From: Conchocele bisecta | Taxonomy: Eukaryota; Mollusca; Bivalvia; Lucinida; Thyasiridae | Assembly (NCBI GenBank): GCA_029237695.1 | Contig: CM055275.1 | Coordinates: 84,748,068 to 84,812,067 of the forward strand | Direction: 5' to 3' | Length of the DNA stretch: 64,000 bases | Part shown: positions 9,854-20,930 of the stretch, one piece after another | Layout of the letters: each line of letters starts with the position of its first letter | How positions within the stretch are numbered: the stretch's first letter is position 1 | Made by a program: the position numbers and the translations under genes | The notes under the pieces: model-generated | The model's input: only the letters and a program-made list of their open reading frames with translations | What the model was told of the DNA's origin: nothing | Database searches by the model: none

Positions 9854-10098
9854 GGGGCCCGTTTCACTAAACTTTGTACGACTAAAATGTTCGTAAGTGC
9901 AAAATTATAATAGTGTGTAAATTCCACATTAAACAGTGTTTTCTTGTAAAATGTTATTGTATTTACATTTATTGAGCATAGGCTGCATATGCAGCCTATG
10001 CTCAATAAATGTAAATCCATCAATTAAAATTTCCAGACGATCCTAAATTTGCACTTACGAACATTTTAGTCTTACGAAGTTTAGTGAAACAGGCCCCT
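9854..10098. mobile_element. J-family MITE, copy 3 (full length)
   Basis: GGGGCCCGTTTCACTAAACT to GTTTAGTGAAACAGGCCCC, with a perfect centre TTTATTGAGCATAGGCTGCA/TGCAGCCTATGCTCAATAAA. Confidence 0.9.
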
Positions 10099-10201
10099 GG
10101 TTTCGAATGGTTCCACTGTATTTGCTATTTTGAAGTGCCCGTTTGGAAGCTTTGACACAACCCCGGGGCTTAGAGAGGTTACCCTATATTTTGTATTTTA
10201 A

Positions 10202-10347
10202 CTCTTACAACATTGGCAAACAGTGTAGATCCGGACGAGCCGTCTCATCAGGATCTGCACTTTTTGCAAGTAATGTTCACATTTTTTAGAGCAAAAACAC
10301 CGCCTTTTCATAAATGGACTAGTCTGAAAAACTTAGGGGTGAAAGTG
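10202..10347. mobile_element. D-family TTAA MITE, deleted copy 2
   Basis: Flanked by TTAA (10198-10201 and 10348-10351). It holds GAGCCGTCTCATCAGGATCT and GGACTAGTCTGAAAAACTTA but lacks one arm of the core. Confidence 0.7.
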
Positions 10348-10468
10348 TTAAATCGCCACTACTGTTTGGTAGATGTAAGACAACCCCAGGTTTTATAAAA
10401 GTACATGTGATTGGTATTTTGATGTTCCAGTTGTTTTTCGTAGCTTTTGAGACAACTCCGGGTTTTAA

Positions 10469-10707
10469 CCCTTTGAACCCGAAAGCCCGCTATAGCGATT
10501 TATGCAAACAGTGCAGATCCAGATGAGCCGGCTCGTAACGAACGAGCCGTCTCATCAGGATCTGCACTTTTTGCAAGTAATTTTCATATTTCTTTGAACA
10601 AAAACACACCCTTTTCATGGACGAATCTGAAAATCATTTTGTCACCATTGGATTGGTCGGAACATTAGCATATCACAGTCCGTTCCAGTTCCTTAAGGTT
10701 GAAAGGG
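10469..10707. mobile_element. D-family TTAA MITE, copy 3
   Basis: TTAA then CCCTTTGAACCCGAAAGCCC, core GAGCCGGCTCGTAACGAACG, right TTAAGGTTGAAAGGG then TTAA. Confidence 0.85.
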
Positions 10708-11022
10708 TTAAACGGTTCCACTGTGTGTGGTGTTTCGAAAGGGCCAGTGGCTGGGTAACTTTTGAGACAACCCCCTGATCTCCAAGTTGCTGGGAACTGC
10801 CAGATGCTGTTTCTTTCTGCATCTGCTATTTATAACATGAGCTTGGCTCCTGTTCTGGAACTTATGTTACCTATCCAAACTCTGCCAGCTGATCTAGATA
10901 TGTCACAGATTTGTTCAGATGTGTCACTGATTTGTTGGCATGTTGATTGACTAATTGTTTCATGACCCCACTGGTGGATTGGATGGTTAATCAAAGGGAG
11001 TCATTTATTAAAATGTTTCCGG

Positions 11023-11440
11023 GTACATATAGTCGCCACACTGTCTGTCCGTGTGTCTGTCCGAGATTTGCATTATTGTTTGTGGTACTGTCTCTGCAAT
11101 CCATAAGTTGGATTGGCTTGAAACTTCATATGATTATTTGTCATCCATATATGTATTTTCATTCTATAGCTCACTAATGTGGCAAGTTAAATGACTAATT
11201 AACCAAAAACCTTAAAGCAAATTTCAATCTGTTCTATCTGCAACTGCAATACAAGTCGGATTGGCTTGAAACTTTGTGTACTTATGCACAATGTCATTAT
11301 TTGTACTCATTTCCTTCTATAGCCCACCCATGCGCCCTGTGAGGTCAAGGTCAAATTTTGAAGAATGTTTGTGGTTTTGTATTTCCGTCCGTCCATCCGT
11401 CCGTCCCCGTCCGTAAGATTTGTTTGTAGGTAGGTCGACG
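11023..11440. repeat. CCGTCC-bearing dispersed repeat, with internal duplication
   Basis: Two diverged blocks of GATTGGCTTGAAACTTYRTR (near 11113 and 11260) and CTGTCTGTCCGTGTGTCTGT / CCGTCCGTCCATCCGTCCGT runs. Related blocks occur at 24380, 55800 and 55980. Possibly the remains of a larger retroelement (inference); no reverse transcriptase frame is visible. Confidence 0.5.
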
Positions 11441-11601
11441 TGGTGATCGGCGTTATCCGTGAGCCTCTGATCACTTGCTCCTGTTACTAATCTATTGTAT
11501 TCTGTGTTCAGACTGGTAATATTTTTTGTTGAAAATCACAAATGATCCGGTGTAGTAAGGGTTCCTGGCACCAGATCAGGACAATGCTGTGTTAACGCTC
11601 T

Positions 11602-11772
11602 GGGCCCGGTTGTTCAAAACACCAGTTAGCTTAACGGACTGTTAAATCCTTAACGGACTGTTAAATCCTTAACTGAATGGTTAAAATCTCTGTTAAACAG
11701 AGATTTTAACCATTCAGTTAAGGATTTAACAGTCCGTTAAGCTAAAGGATGTTTTGAACAACCGAGCCCTGG
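11602..11772. repeat. K-family palindrome, copy 3
   Basis: GGGCCCGGTTGTTCAAAACA to AACAACCGAGCCCTGG around AAACAGAGATTTTAACCATT. The left arm contains an extra CTTAACGGACTGTTAAATC unit. Confidence 0.8.
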
Positions 11773-12081
11773 TTATACTATAGGACAATCTCTGTCCCAA
11801 TTAACAATAGAAAAAACCACTTCACTAAGTTGCATATCCAAATTCTCATGAATCACTAGAGCTGCTATATTTACTGTTCGTCGTAACAATTTAATAATTT
11901 CTCAATTTAATAATTAGTGATAATTGGAATGAAAAACGTGAAATTTGCTGAAATTAGACATTTAAAGATTATTTTCATCTGTCACGCATCTCCGGAGCAA
12001 CGACAAATTGGTCCCAATTATAGAAAAAGCTAAGTCTCCCAACATGGTTGACTGTGATTGTTTGATTGCTAAATCATTTAA

Positions 12082-12316
12082 CTCTTTGCATGCTGGGAAA
12101 CTTGTGAATAAATAGTTCAAAACTTGCGGACAAAAAAATCATCATTATTTTCTTGTATTTCTCCCCGTAAATATCATGAATATGTCTTGGAATTTCATTA
12201 GAATTGAGTCCTGAGGACTCAATTCTAATGAAATTGCAAGACATATTTACAGAGAGAAATAAAACATATACTCCTAATTCGTTTGGCAGATAATTTCACC
12301 GCCAGCATGCAAAGAG
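12082..12316. mobile_element. B-family TTAA MITE, copy 2 (full length)
   Basis: TTAA at 12078 and 12317. CTCTTTGCATGCTGGGAAAC at the left and GCCAGCATGCAAAGAG at the right, with core AATTGAGTCCTGAGGACTCA. Confidence 0.9.
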
Positions 12317-12880
12317 TTAAGTAGAAAATGTAGGTCACAATCTATATGTCCATTCCTTCTGTCAGGCTCTCAGGTGGCAGTACTTTCAGTACTTTGATTA
12401 CTGTAAATTCTCTGAAGGTATGGTGTTCCTCCATACAGGTACTTTCCCCGTCCGTATACGACCTTGAAAGCGAACAGAAGTAAAACCCAAATCAATCAAT
12501 TTCGAAAAATCTGTTTCTCTATAAAAGTTCCTATTATCATGATACTGGAGTCGGGTTGTCGATCCGTCCGTCCGTCCGTCCCTAAACTTAACATCAGAGA
12601 AATATGTTATAACTTCGATTTACTTTATCGAAAATTCTTAATAGTTCACATTTGAACAAACGCTAGGAATTAGACACATTAAGAATTGACTGTCTAATTC
12701 ATCTATCTCGGAATTAAATTTCTGTCTGTGCTGGAGACATTCTACCATCTATGTATATGTAATACAGATCCACAAAATTGAAATTGTTAGTGGAAGAGGG
12801 AGCTAAGTCCAATGTCCCCCCTTCAATGTGTTTGACCCCTGCATGCATGCATGCAGTGATAAATGTAAACAGATTTGTGT

Positions 12881-13117
12881 CTGTGACAGGAGAAATGGGG
12901 CTTACGCGTTATGCAACCAGTGTAGATCCCGATCAGCCTGTGCATCCGCACAGTCTGATCAGGATCTGCACTGTTCACGTTTTCCATCAATGAAGCGCCC
13001 GTCGTTCTTCTAACAAGCAATATAGATTGTTATCATGCTACAGGGGTGTGCTGTTCGATCAGAAGCTGGTCACACGTCCCACCAGCCCCATTTCAGTCCC
13101 ATTTCTCCAGTCACAGT
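12881..13117. mobile_element. M-family repeat, copy 2
   Basis: CTGTGACAGGAGAAATGGGG to CCATTTCTCCAGTCACAG, with GTGTAGATCCCGATCAGCCT facing CAGTCTGATCAGGATCTGCA. Confidence 0.8.
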
Positions 13118-13269
13118 CACATATTTGATTTACGATTTCTCTGCCAACTTGGCACTGCATTTTGTTGCCTCAGTTCATGCCCTATAAAATAGTATCTGAC
13201 ATTTTGATGTGTATGTAGTGTAGTACACATGTACTATTAATACTGCCTTCATGGGTGTGATTTTTTAAA

Positions 13270-13380
13270 AAAATATTTTATTTTTATTTTTGTTATTTCT
13301 CAATGAAAGTATATGTTTCGACCACTCATTTGAACCGTCTCTATGAGATGGTTCAAATGGTGGTCACGACATATACAAAA
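13270..13380. repeat. F-type hairpin core
   Basis: GTTATTTCTCAATGAAAGTA, then CCACTCATTTGAACCGTCTC facing GAGATGGTTCAAATGGTGGT. Confidence 0.75.
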
Positions 13381-13509
13381 TGGCATATCCTAGCTCAGCA
13401 GGAAATTAGTTAACATATAATTTGAATCTGCTCAATATGGACAAAATGACATTTGAATTGTGTGAATTGTAATATTTTCAACAGATTATAAAGTATGATA
13501 ATGATTTTT

Positions 13510-13716
13510 TTTTTAACATTTTAAGGAAACACGGTTATCGCCCCTGATATCAGTGTGGAAAGTTACGTCTGATATAAAATGTATAATAATGCCAATCAAT
13601 ACGTGGGGTAATGGTGAATGAATGTTTATTTTGCCAGAAACTGTCTTAGATGATGTCCCTGATATAAACCACAGTGTATGCCTACTGAGTGGGCATGTAC
13701 CTTTAATATGAAATTT
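13510..13716 (-). mobile_element. N-family element, rearranged copy
   Basis: AACACGGTTATCGCCCCTGA to GGTAATGGTGAATGAATG is the inverted form of 60430-60550, and GCCTACTGAGTGGGCATGTA is the family terminus. The interior is rearranged. Confidence 0.6.
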
Positions 13717-13810
13717 GAATCTGCTCTATATGGACTATAATGACATGTGAATCGTGACCATATGTTGCATAGCTATTTGATTGATCATAATAAGTGACAT
13801 GTATGGTATC

Positions 13811-13893
13811 GAATTAACAATTCGTTCCCACGAATTAACAATTCGTTCCCGTGGGAACGAATTGTTATTTCGTGGGAACGAATTGTTAAATTC
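13811..13893. repeat. Palindrome of AACAATTCGTTCCC units
   Basis: Two direct ACGAATTAACAATTCGTTCC units face two inverted GGGAACGAATTGTTA units, giving an extended hairpin. Confidence 0.8.
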
Positions 13894-13929
13894 TCTACTT
13901 TTATTCCGGTTAGTATGTCGGTCATGCTG

Positions 13930-14051
13930 CCATAGTATTTTATGGAAATTTTGATCGTTTCCATTGGAAATGATTCTGAAGTTCTACCAGACCACGATGG
14001 AAATTAAAAAGTACACAGCAGACGACAAAATTTAATTCAACATTGTTAGGT
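13930..14051. mobile_element. C-family MITE, diverged or half copy
   Basis: CATTGGAAATGATTCTGAAG and CAGCAGACGACAAAATTTAA then AACATTGTTAGG before TTAA; the left TIR is unclear. Confidence 0.5.
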
Positions 14052-14055
14052 TTAA

Positions 14056-14279
14056 CCCTTTCAGGACTGAGTAATTGGAATGGAATTTGATATGTTAATT
14101 TTGCAAAATGATTTTCAGACTAGTCCATTTATGAAAAGGGAATGTTTTTGTTCTCCAAAATATGAAAATTACTTGCAAAAAGTGTAGATCCTGATGAGAC
14201 GGCTCGTCACGAGCCGGCTCATTTGGATCTACATTTTTTGCCAATCATACCACTATACAGGCCTGTGGTGTTGAAAGGG
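14056..14279. mobile_element. D-family TTAA MITE, copy 4
   Basis: TTAA 14052-14055 and 14280-14283. Core GAGACGGCTCGTCACGAGCC. It shares its right TTAA with the next element. Confidence 0.9.
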
Positions 14280-14283
14280 TTAA

Positions 14284-14457
14284 CCCTTAGAATGCGGGAA
14301 ACGAAAAGTGTCGTCTGCTGTTGTTTCATATTTATCTTTTCTGTCAATAAAACATGGTTTGGCAGCATTTTAGAATGATTCTAAGTGCTGTCAAATCATG
14401 TTTTTGATGAGAAAAAATAAAAATAAACAGCAAACGACAAAATTTAATTCAGCAAGG
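14284..14457. mobile_element. C-family TTAA MITE abutting D copy 4
   Basis: CCCTTAGAATGCGGGAAACG begins immediately after the shared TTAA. Right side CAGCAAACGACAAAATTTAA and CAGCAAGGG, followed by a decayed TTAG. Confidence 0.8.
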
Positions 14458-14502
14458 GTTAGGCACAGTACAAATGATTCTAATATTATGATTGGTAAAA
14501 CA

Positions 14503-14600
14503 TGAAACAACTTCTGTTCATTGCATACGATTCTAAAACTATAAATATGAAACAACCACTGTTCATTGCATACGATTCTAAAACTATAAATATGAAACAA
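14503..14600. repeat. 54-bp tandem duplication
   Basis: ATGAAACAAC..CTGTTCATTGCATACGATT..TAAAACTATAAAT occurs twice with two differences. Confidence 0.85.
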
Positions 14601-15010
14601 AATTACCCCTTGCAAATGCATTCATGTAGATGAGGCAGGTAGTGAAAAGTTAACACTCTTTGTGTAATACTTACACGCTATTAGTTATTACTGGGTCAAA
14701 GGTCATATTGAAAGTAGTTCCGGCAAGTCCATTGACTAAACAAACAGCAGTGAGAATTGGGCACTCCAGTTATCTGGAGATCTTTCTGATGGCTCATGGG
14801 AAATCAGACATTACTCTATACCAATATAAACGATTGTATTTTCTCCAGTCACAGCCACAATTCTATTCTGTTCATTATAAACAACCTATGAAAGTATATC
14901 GCAGAATAACCTGCCATGCCAACTCATATGTGTTTCATAACACGAAAATTGTGATTGGTATAAAGTGATAAAAACACAAATTGAATATCTCAGACATCAT
15001 CTTAGAGGCA

Positions 15011-15508
15011 GTGCCTTTAAACACAGGCATTTCGCGTGTTTCGGTTTTCATCGGTATAACTCTATATATATATGAACAAGGCTTCTAACTTTGGTCGGAC
15101 ACGACCTCGTATCATAACAAATTAACTTGTTTTAAATTGTAATTTTCTATGCATTCTATGTACTTCTGCAGGATAACGATAATTCTCAAATGATCATATG
15201 AACTTGCCACTACAATATTGGCATTAGAGCTGTAAACACATTATTTCATTTGTTATGATATGAGGTTGTGTCCGACCTAGGGAAATTTAAGGAGCTGTAA
15301 TTTGATATTATTTGCATAAGTATGTTCTAACTATGTTATTTTAGCAAGATAACAATAATTCTCAAATGAACATGTGCACTTTCCGCCAAAATATTCACAT
15401 TAGCGTTAATAAAATCGCAGAATGTGTTCTATTACGAGGTCGTGTCCGACCAAAGTTGGTAGCCTTGTTCATATATATATATACAGTTATACCGATGCCT
15501 GTGCCTTT
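15011..15508. mobile_element. O element: about 500 bp with roughly 90-bp terminal inverted repeats
   Basis: Left CATCGGTATAACTCTATATA and AACTTTGGTCGGACACGACC; right arm is the mirror (GGTCGTGTCCGACCAAAGTT, TATACCGATGCCTGTGCC). Internally, GATAACRATAATTCTCAAAT is a direct repeat. No ORF. Single copy in the window. Confidence 0.75.
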
Positions 15509-15510
15509 AA

Positions 15511-15746
15511 CTCTTTGCATGCTGGGAAACTTGTGGGCTATAAATAGTTCAAAACTAGTGGTCAAAAAATTCATCATATTTCTTGTATTTCTCCCCGTAA
15601 ATATCATGAATATGTCTTGGAATTTCATTAGAATTGAGTCCTGAGGACTCAATTCTAATGAAATTCCAAGACATATTTACAGAGAGAAATAAAACATATA
15701 CTCGTAATTCGTTCGGCGGATATTTTCACTGCTAGCATGCAAAGAG
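15511..15746. mobile_element. B-family TTAA MITE, copy 3, inserted at the end of the O element
   Basis: TTAA at 15507 and 15747. Full-length, with the usual core. The left TTAA lies in the O-element terminus GTGCCTTTAA, so B landed there later. Confidence 0.9.
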
Positions 15747-15994
15747 TTAAATGGGATTGGACAGTGTAATAAGACAGTGTATTAAATAATTTAAATCATA
15801 ATACAATAGTGTAATAAATATGTAAATTATACCATTATACCACTACACTTTCCATGTATGATGATGTGTTTATGCAATATGTAAAATATTGATATTTTGC
15901 GACATGATCGACTGAGAAATGGTGCCTTTGGATATGGGAAATAAATACCCCATTGAAATTAAACAGGGAAGGGTGGGCAGTGTCGTATGTTGTT

Positions 15995-16213
15995 GTGACT
16001 TATGGGATTTGTGATCAGTGTAGCTCCCGATCAAATTAATAGTGCACTCCTGTAGCCTGATAACGATTTATATTCCTTGTTAGAAGCACGACAGGTGTTT
16101 TATCAATTGCATGGCGAACAGTGCAGTTCCTGATCAGACTGTGCGGATGCACAGGCTGATCTGGATCTACACTGGTCGCAAAATCGATAAGCCCCAGTTA
16201 TCCAGTCACGGCC
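15995..16213. mobile_element. M-family repeat, copy 3
   Basis: GACTTATGGGATTTGTGATC to AGCCCCAGTTATCCAGTCAC, interior GTGCGGATGCACAGGCTGAT. Confidence 0.75.
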
Positions 16214-16550
16214 ACAAATACATTTAGGTGTTTGTGGGTACTCTGTGATGTGTCATAATCCTTGTTTACACGTCAATATCGGGGTGATAATCCCCACTCA
16301 CCTACATGTATTGTGAGGTTATGGTGACGTTGCTAATCTACGCCAACTACATGTGTAGATAGATCATCACCCTTTCGCCTCCATCTGTGCAGACGAGCAC
16401 ATTTGTATAACGGCTCTCGCGCTGGTTTGTAATTGTTGTAAAATAAATAAAGTTTAAGCTTTTTACACGCCACATACTTTATGTTTGGAAGCTAGAGAAA
16501 ATTGAATATTTGTAAATATACATCCACATAAAAGTATATACATGTTCTAA

Positions 16551-16706
16551 CCCTTAGAATGCGGGAAGCTGGTAATTCATATTTTGTCTTTTCTCTCAGT
16601 AAAAACATGGTTTGGCAGCATTTTAGTATCATTTCCATTGGAAATGATTTTAAAGTGCTTCCAAACCAAGTTTTTAAAAAGTATTCAGCAGACGAAGTTG
16701 TAAGGG
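16551..16706. mobile_element. C-family TTAA MITE, short copy
   Basis: CCCTTAGAATGCGGGAAGCT to GACGAAGTTGTAAGGG before TTAA at 16707. The left TTAA has decayed to CTAA. Confidence 0.8.
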
Positions 16707-16770
16707 TTAAAATGTAAATTGAACCCTGCTTATGTATATGGCCTTGCTGTTAAACAGACAGATGTAAGTT

Positions 16771-16838
16771 CTCAATCAATCAATCAATCAATCTCAATCA
16801 ATCAACCAACCAACCAACCAACCAACCAACCAACATGC
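16771..16838. repeat. (TCAA)n/(CCAA)n microsatellite
   Basis: CAATCAATCAATCAATC changing to CAACCAACCAACC. Confidence 0.9.
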
Positions 16839-16854
16839 AACCAACCAAAAAATA

Positions 16855-17410
16855 AATTAATCAACCAATCTACACACATGTTGACTAAACCTCGATCCAG
16901 CGTAGACTGGTCTGGGGCTTTACTGAACGATCAGTGTAGACCCTTCACGGATCAATCAGGGTAGACCCGGACCAGACTCGTCTTGCCCGGTGCTGCACTG
17001 GTCACATGTTCTTACAACACTTCACAAGAGATGGACATTTGCAATGGAAAATAAGTTATGCATATTCAGACCAAATTTTCCGGATATTTTTCTTATTTCT
17101 TCATGAAAAATGGCAAGTTGGGATTGCTTTAGAATCGTCTCATTGAGGCGAAGAAATGACGAAAGTTTCCCAAAAGTTGATCAAATTACGCACCTTAACT
17201 GGAGCTCTGATATTGTCATCATAAACTTCTCAATTGGTTCGTAGAGCAGTTCAATAAATCAATCAATCAATCAATCCACATGCTGACTAGGCCCTGATCA
17301 GTGTAGACCCTGATCAGACTGCTCTTGTACTGCACCGGTCATATGTTCTTACGACACTTCACAAAAAGATAGACATTTGCAATTTGCAATGCAAATGAGT
17401 TATGCATATA
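16855..17410. repeat. Diverged direct duplication, about 375-400-bp period
   Basis: GACAYTTGCAAT...GAGTTATGCATAT and ACGATCAGTGTAGACCCT-like blocks appear near 16930-17060 and again at 17285-17410, each preceded by a CAATCAATC run. The region 17085-17155 carries a decayed CAAGTTGGGATTGCTTTAGA hairpin like the one at 38738. Confidence 0.55.
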
Positions 17411-17570
17411 TGACCGTCATAAACTCCGTCTCAATTGGTTCATAAAGCGGTGATGTTATGGTAGCCATTCTTCTGTTGGTGCGTTTGGCTTGACATTATT
17501 GCCAAACGGCTAGACACGATCTATTGTCCATTTTCATCAATGAGGTTCTTGGGCATCAGGTTATAGATAA

Positions 17571-18030
17571 TAGTAGGTTAGTGCCGTGAGTGGGAAAAAA
17601 TATCCGGCAAGGCTCAAGAATTTCTTTATTTCTCATCAGAAGTATATGTTGTGACCATTCATTTGAACCGTCTCGCCGAGATGGTTCAAATGAGTGGTCA
17701 CAACATATACTTTGGTTGAGAAATAAAGAAAATAGATAGGTTAGTGCCGTGAGTGGGAAAAAATATCTGGCAAGGCTTAGGAAACGGGATGGGCAAGGCT
17801 CTGCCGCGCCGAATATTTTTCCCTTTCACGGCACTAACCTACTATTATATTTATCCCGTCAACACCTACCAATAGCTTGACAATGCAAAAAAATAACCCC
17901 AGCCGCATCCTCAAAATCGGATAATCGACTAGTATGACAACCGCACATATTCATACGCAGTGATTAGGTCGTATTGACAGGATATAAAAAAAAATTCACG
18001 GCACATACACACTGTGTTGACGGGGTAAAT
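17571..18030. mobile_element. P-family foldback element, copy 1
   Basis: TAGTAGGTTAGTGCCGTGAG...CACGGCACTAACCTACTATT is the inner foldback (17571-17846), with an F-type hairpin at about 17640-17720 and a repeated left arm. It continues into TTTATCCCGTCAACACCTAC...GTGTTGACGGGGTAAAT. Confidence 0.75.
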
Positions 18031-18066
18031 TATGTTTAATGGATGGATGGGGTGGCTGGTGGGCGC

Positions 18067-18442
18067 CAGAGCTCCAGATAAGCTGCGTATTTGCTTAAAT
18101 ACCCAATTAAAATTACCAAAAACCCAATTGAATTCAGAAGTAGCGAGTATCAAAAAGCAATAACAATTTTGTGGTACCTTTATCATGCTGCATAAAACAA
18201 TAAACAGACCACAAATATAGCATATTTTTCTTATTTTCCATGAAAACACATCCAAGGAGACAATTCTAATGAAATGCCAAGATATGTTTTCATTTCGAAG
18301 CAAACTATTCAATACTTGCTGTCTGTTGTTGTGTAAACAGTAGTGTGATTTAATTTACCCAATTCAAATTTTGAAATACCCAATTGCTTCAGAAGTGATG
18401 GAGTGAAAATACTCAATTACTAATTCCTTATCTGGAGCACTG
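18067..18442. mobile_element. H-family MITE, copy 2, with perfect 8-bp target duplication
   Basis: CAGAGCTCCAGATAAGCTGC to CTTATCTGGAGCACTG, 376 bp, flanked on both sides by GTGGGCGC (18059-18066, 18443-18450). CAG..CTG ends and an 8-bp duplication suggest a hAT-like element, although other copies look like 6 bp. Confidence 0.88.
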
Positions 18443-18899
18443 GTGGGCGCTACTACACTACTCCTCTAAAACCATTCAGTCAATCGATCTGAAACTATAC
18501 TAGCGTCTTCTACACATATTGAAGATGTGCACTGGGTGTTTTATGCCGAAAATTTCCCCTTTTTAACTTAGCCATTTTTACTACCGTTTTATATGCAATT
18601 CTATATAATTTATGCAATTCTATATAAATTCTACTTTACACATCTCTATCTAAATTTGTGTACCTGTTTATCACAACAAGAGGAAGAAATAATGCTATAA
18701 ATTTTCAAATTTTTCTGCTCTGCTCGTTTCAGTCGGAGGAACGCCAGTCTTGTTTGTAAAGTGTTCAGTAGATCCTGGATCTCTAGACAGCAGGAACATG
18801 CTAACAGATCAGGAGCAAGACTGACCACAAATGTTTTAAGCCTCAATTATTCAGTAACGTATTTGTCCTGGGTTGGGAAGTACACAGGTGTGAATACGC

Positions 18900-19190
18900 T
18901 TATGCTGATCTGCGTCTACACTGTTCATTTATTGCCAGATCTGATCTGGATCTACACTGTTCGTTTATTGCCAGAGTCTGATCTGGGTCTACATTGTTCG
19001 TTCGTTGCCACAATCTGATACAGGTCTACACTGTTAGTTCATTGCCACAATTTCTTCTGAGTCTACACTGTTGCACCATGGCACAATCTGATCTGGGTCT
19101 ACACTGTTGCACCTTGGTACAATCTGATCTGGGTCTATGCTGTTCCCTCCATGCCACAATCTGATCTGGGTCTACACTGTTTGTTCGCTT
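18900..19190. repeat. 36-37-bp minisatellite, about eight units
   Basis: Units of TGATCTGGGTCTACACTGTT followed by a variable TCATTGCCACAATC-type spacer. The unit resembles the CTGATCTGGATCTACACTG module of M and D elements. Two outlying units lie at 19265-19345. Confidence 0.85.
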
Positions 19191-19349
19191 TTAATGAGTT
19201 AAATTAATAACAAACATTACAAACATTTTTATTGTTTGACGTTTAGTGAAACACTTTTCATTCACTGACAAAATCATATCAGGCTCTACACTGTCCACTC
19301 CCTGCCACAGTCGGATTAGGCTCTACACTGTCCACTCACTGCCACAAGC

Positions 19350-19900
19350 CCCGTTTTGTCGCGGCCCATCTCCCACTAGTAATCATCGCCTTTGTCACTT
19401 TGACTTGCGTTTTATGGCCGTCTATATGTGAACCCTCGTCCAAGTGGAGGGAAAATTGAATTTAACGCGCGAGGTTTTGCACCGCGATGGCTCGCCACTC
19501 ACTCGTTATTAATCCCGACGGCGCTAAACAATCGAGGGTGGCGGCGAATTGAGTGATTATGCCGCAGTTTGCCGGACCATTTCCTATGAGCCGTAGCATC
19601 ATAGGCCAATATCCATCGCTGAGAACAATAAATTGACGTTTGATAGGAATTCTATTACGACATGTCATAGTTTCTGCGGCTTCATTTATGGATCGGCGAG
19701 GTTAATTTGGAATGATTGTGGGGCGTTATATAGGTAATCTAATTTACACGTCCGCTGATGGTTAATTTGCGAGGGACGTTAACAATGTTAGAATATTTAA
19801 TCCGGTCCTGGTTTCCGTGTCGTCCCTTCGAAACAAGTGGTTGCGAGATGGATGTTCCCGTGAATTAAACCTGTTCTCTGTGAGGAATGGGTTGATAGCA
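19350..19900. other. Repeat-free, CpG-containing island in the first intron (candidate enhancer)
   Basis: About 500 bp with no family repeat, more CpG than its surroundings, and several TAAT/ATTA words (GTGATTATGC, GAGGTTAATTTGG, GTCCGCTGATGGTTAATTTG). No credible ORF. Calling it regulatory is inference from the contrast with its neighbours. Confidence 0.4.
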
Positions 19901-19969
19901 TAATGTATACAACTTCATATCAAAGGTTGTGGGTTCAGTGCCAAACCTACATGTACCATGTAGACACAA

Positions 19970-20113
19970 ACACTTTAGAATAATTTTAGAATAACTTTAG
20001 AATAATTTACAACCTGGTCTGACAGCACTTCTGAAGTGCTGTCAAACCATGTTTTTATTGAGAAATAAAGCAAGATATAAAAGCAACAGCAGACGACAAT
20101 TGTCTAAGTGTTA
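19970..20113. mobile_element. C-family MITE, degenerate copy
   Basis: GACAGCACTTCTGAAGTGCT core, GAGAAATAAAGCAAGATATA and CAGCAGACGACAATTGTCTA arms. The left TIR is replaced by repeated TTTAGAATAA. Confidence 0.6.
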
Positions 20114-20207
20114 ATACTTTCCAGCCCTCTGATTTTTCGCATGATCCTTGAACACGATGGAACCTCTCTAAAATGGATTGATGGGCCGTAACCTAGGCAA
20201 TATCCTC

Positions 20208-20268
20208 AGGGCTCCAGATAAGGAATTAGTAATTTAATATTGTCGCTCCATCATTTCTGAAGCAAATG
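20208..20268. mobile_element. H-family terminal fragment
   Basis: CAGGGCTCCAGATAAGGAAT and CTCCATCATTTCTGAAGCAA, then an abrupt switch to the L-derived array. Confidence 0.7.
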
Positions 20269-20930
20269 GGTACGTCTGGTTTAGACAGGTTTCACTGAGA
20301 AGTTTACATGGGTGTCTGGTTTAGTGAGGTTTCACTGGTAAGTTTCCATGGGTGTCTGGTTTAGAGAGGTTTCACTAAGTTTCCATGGGTGTCTGGTTTA
20401 GAGAGGTTTCACTGGGAAGTTTCCATGGGTGTCTGGTTTAGAGAGGTTTCACTGGGAAGTTTCCATTGGTGTCTGGTTTAGAGAGGTTTCACTGGGAAGT
20501 TTCCATGGTGTCCGGTTTAGAGAGGTTTCACTGGGAAGTTTCCATGGTGTCCGGTTTAGAGAGGTTTCACTGGGAAGTTTCCATGGGTGTCTGGTTTAGA
20601 GAGGTTTCACTGGGAAGTTTCCATGGTGTCCGGTTTAGAGAGGTTTCACTGGGTGGGAAGTTTCCATGGTGTCCGGTTTAGAGAGAGTTTCACTGGAAGT
20701 TTCCATGGTGTCTGGTTTAGAGTTTCATGGAAGTTTCCATGGGTGTCTGGTTTAGAGAGGTTTCACTGGTAAGTTTCCATGTCCTTTGGTTTAGAGAGTT
20801 TCATTTTCTGGAATTTCATGGGTGTCTGGTTTAGAGAGGTTATGGTATGTTTCCTTTGGTGTCCGGTTTTAGAGAGTTTCACTGGGTAGTTTACATGGGG
20901 TGGTTCTGGTTTAGAGAGGTTTCACTGGCG
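20269..20930. repeat. About 41-bp satellite array 1a derived from L termini
   Basis: Roughly 16 units containing GTGTCTGGTTTAGAGAGGTT and TCACTGGGAAGTTTCCATGG. GTTTAGAGAGGTTTCACTG is the right terminus of the L family. Translations such as MVSGLERFHWEV are artefacts of the repeat. Confidence 0.92.
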
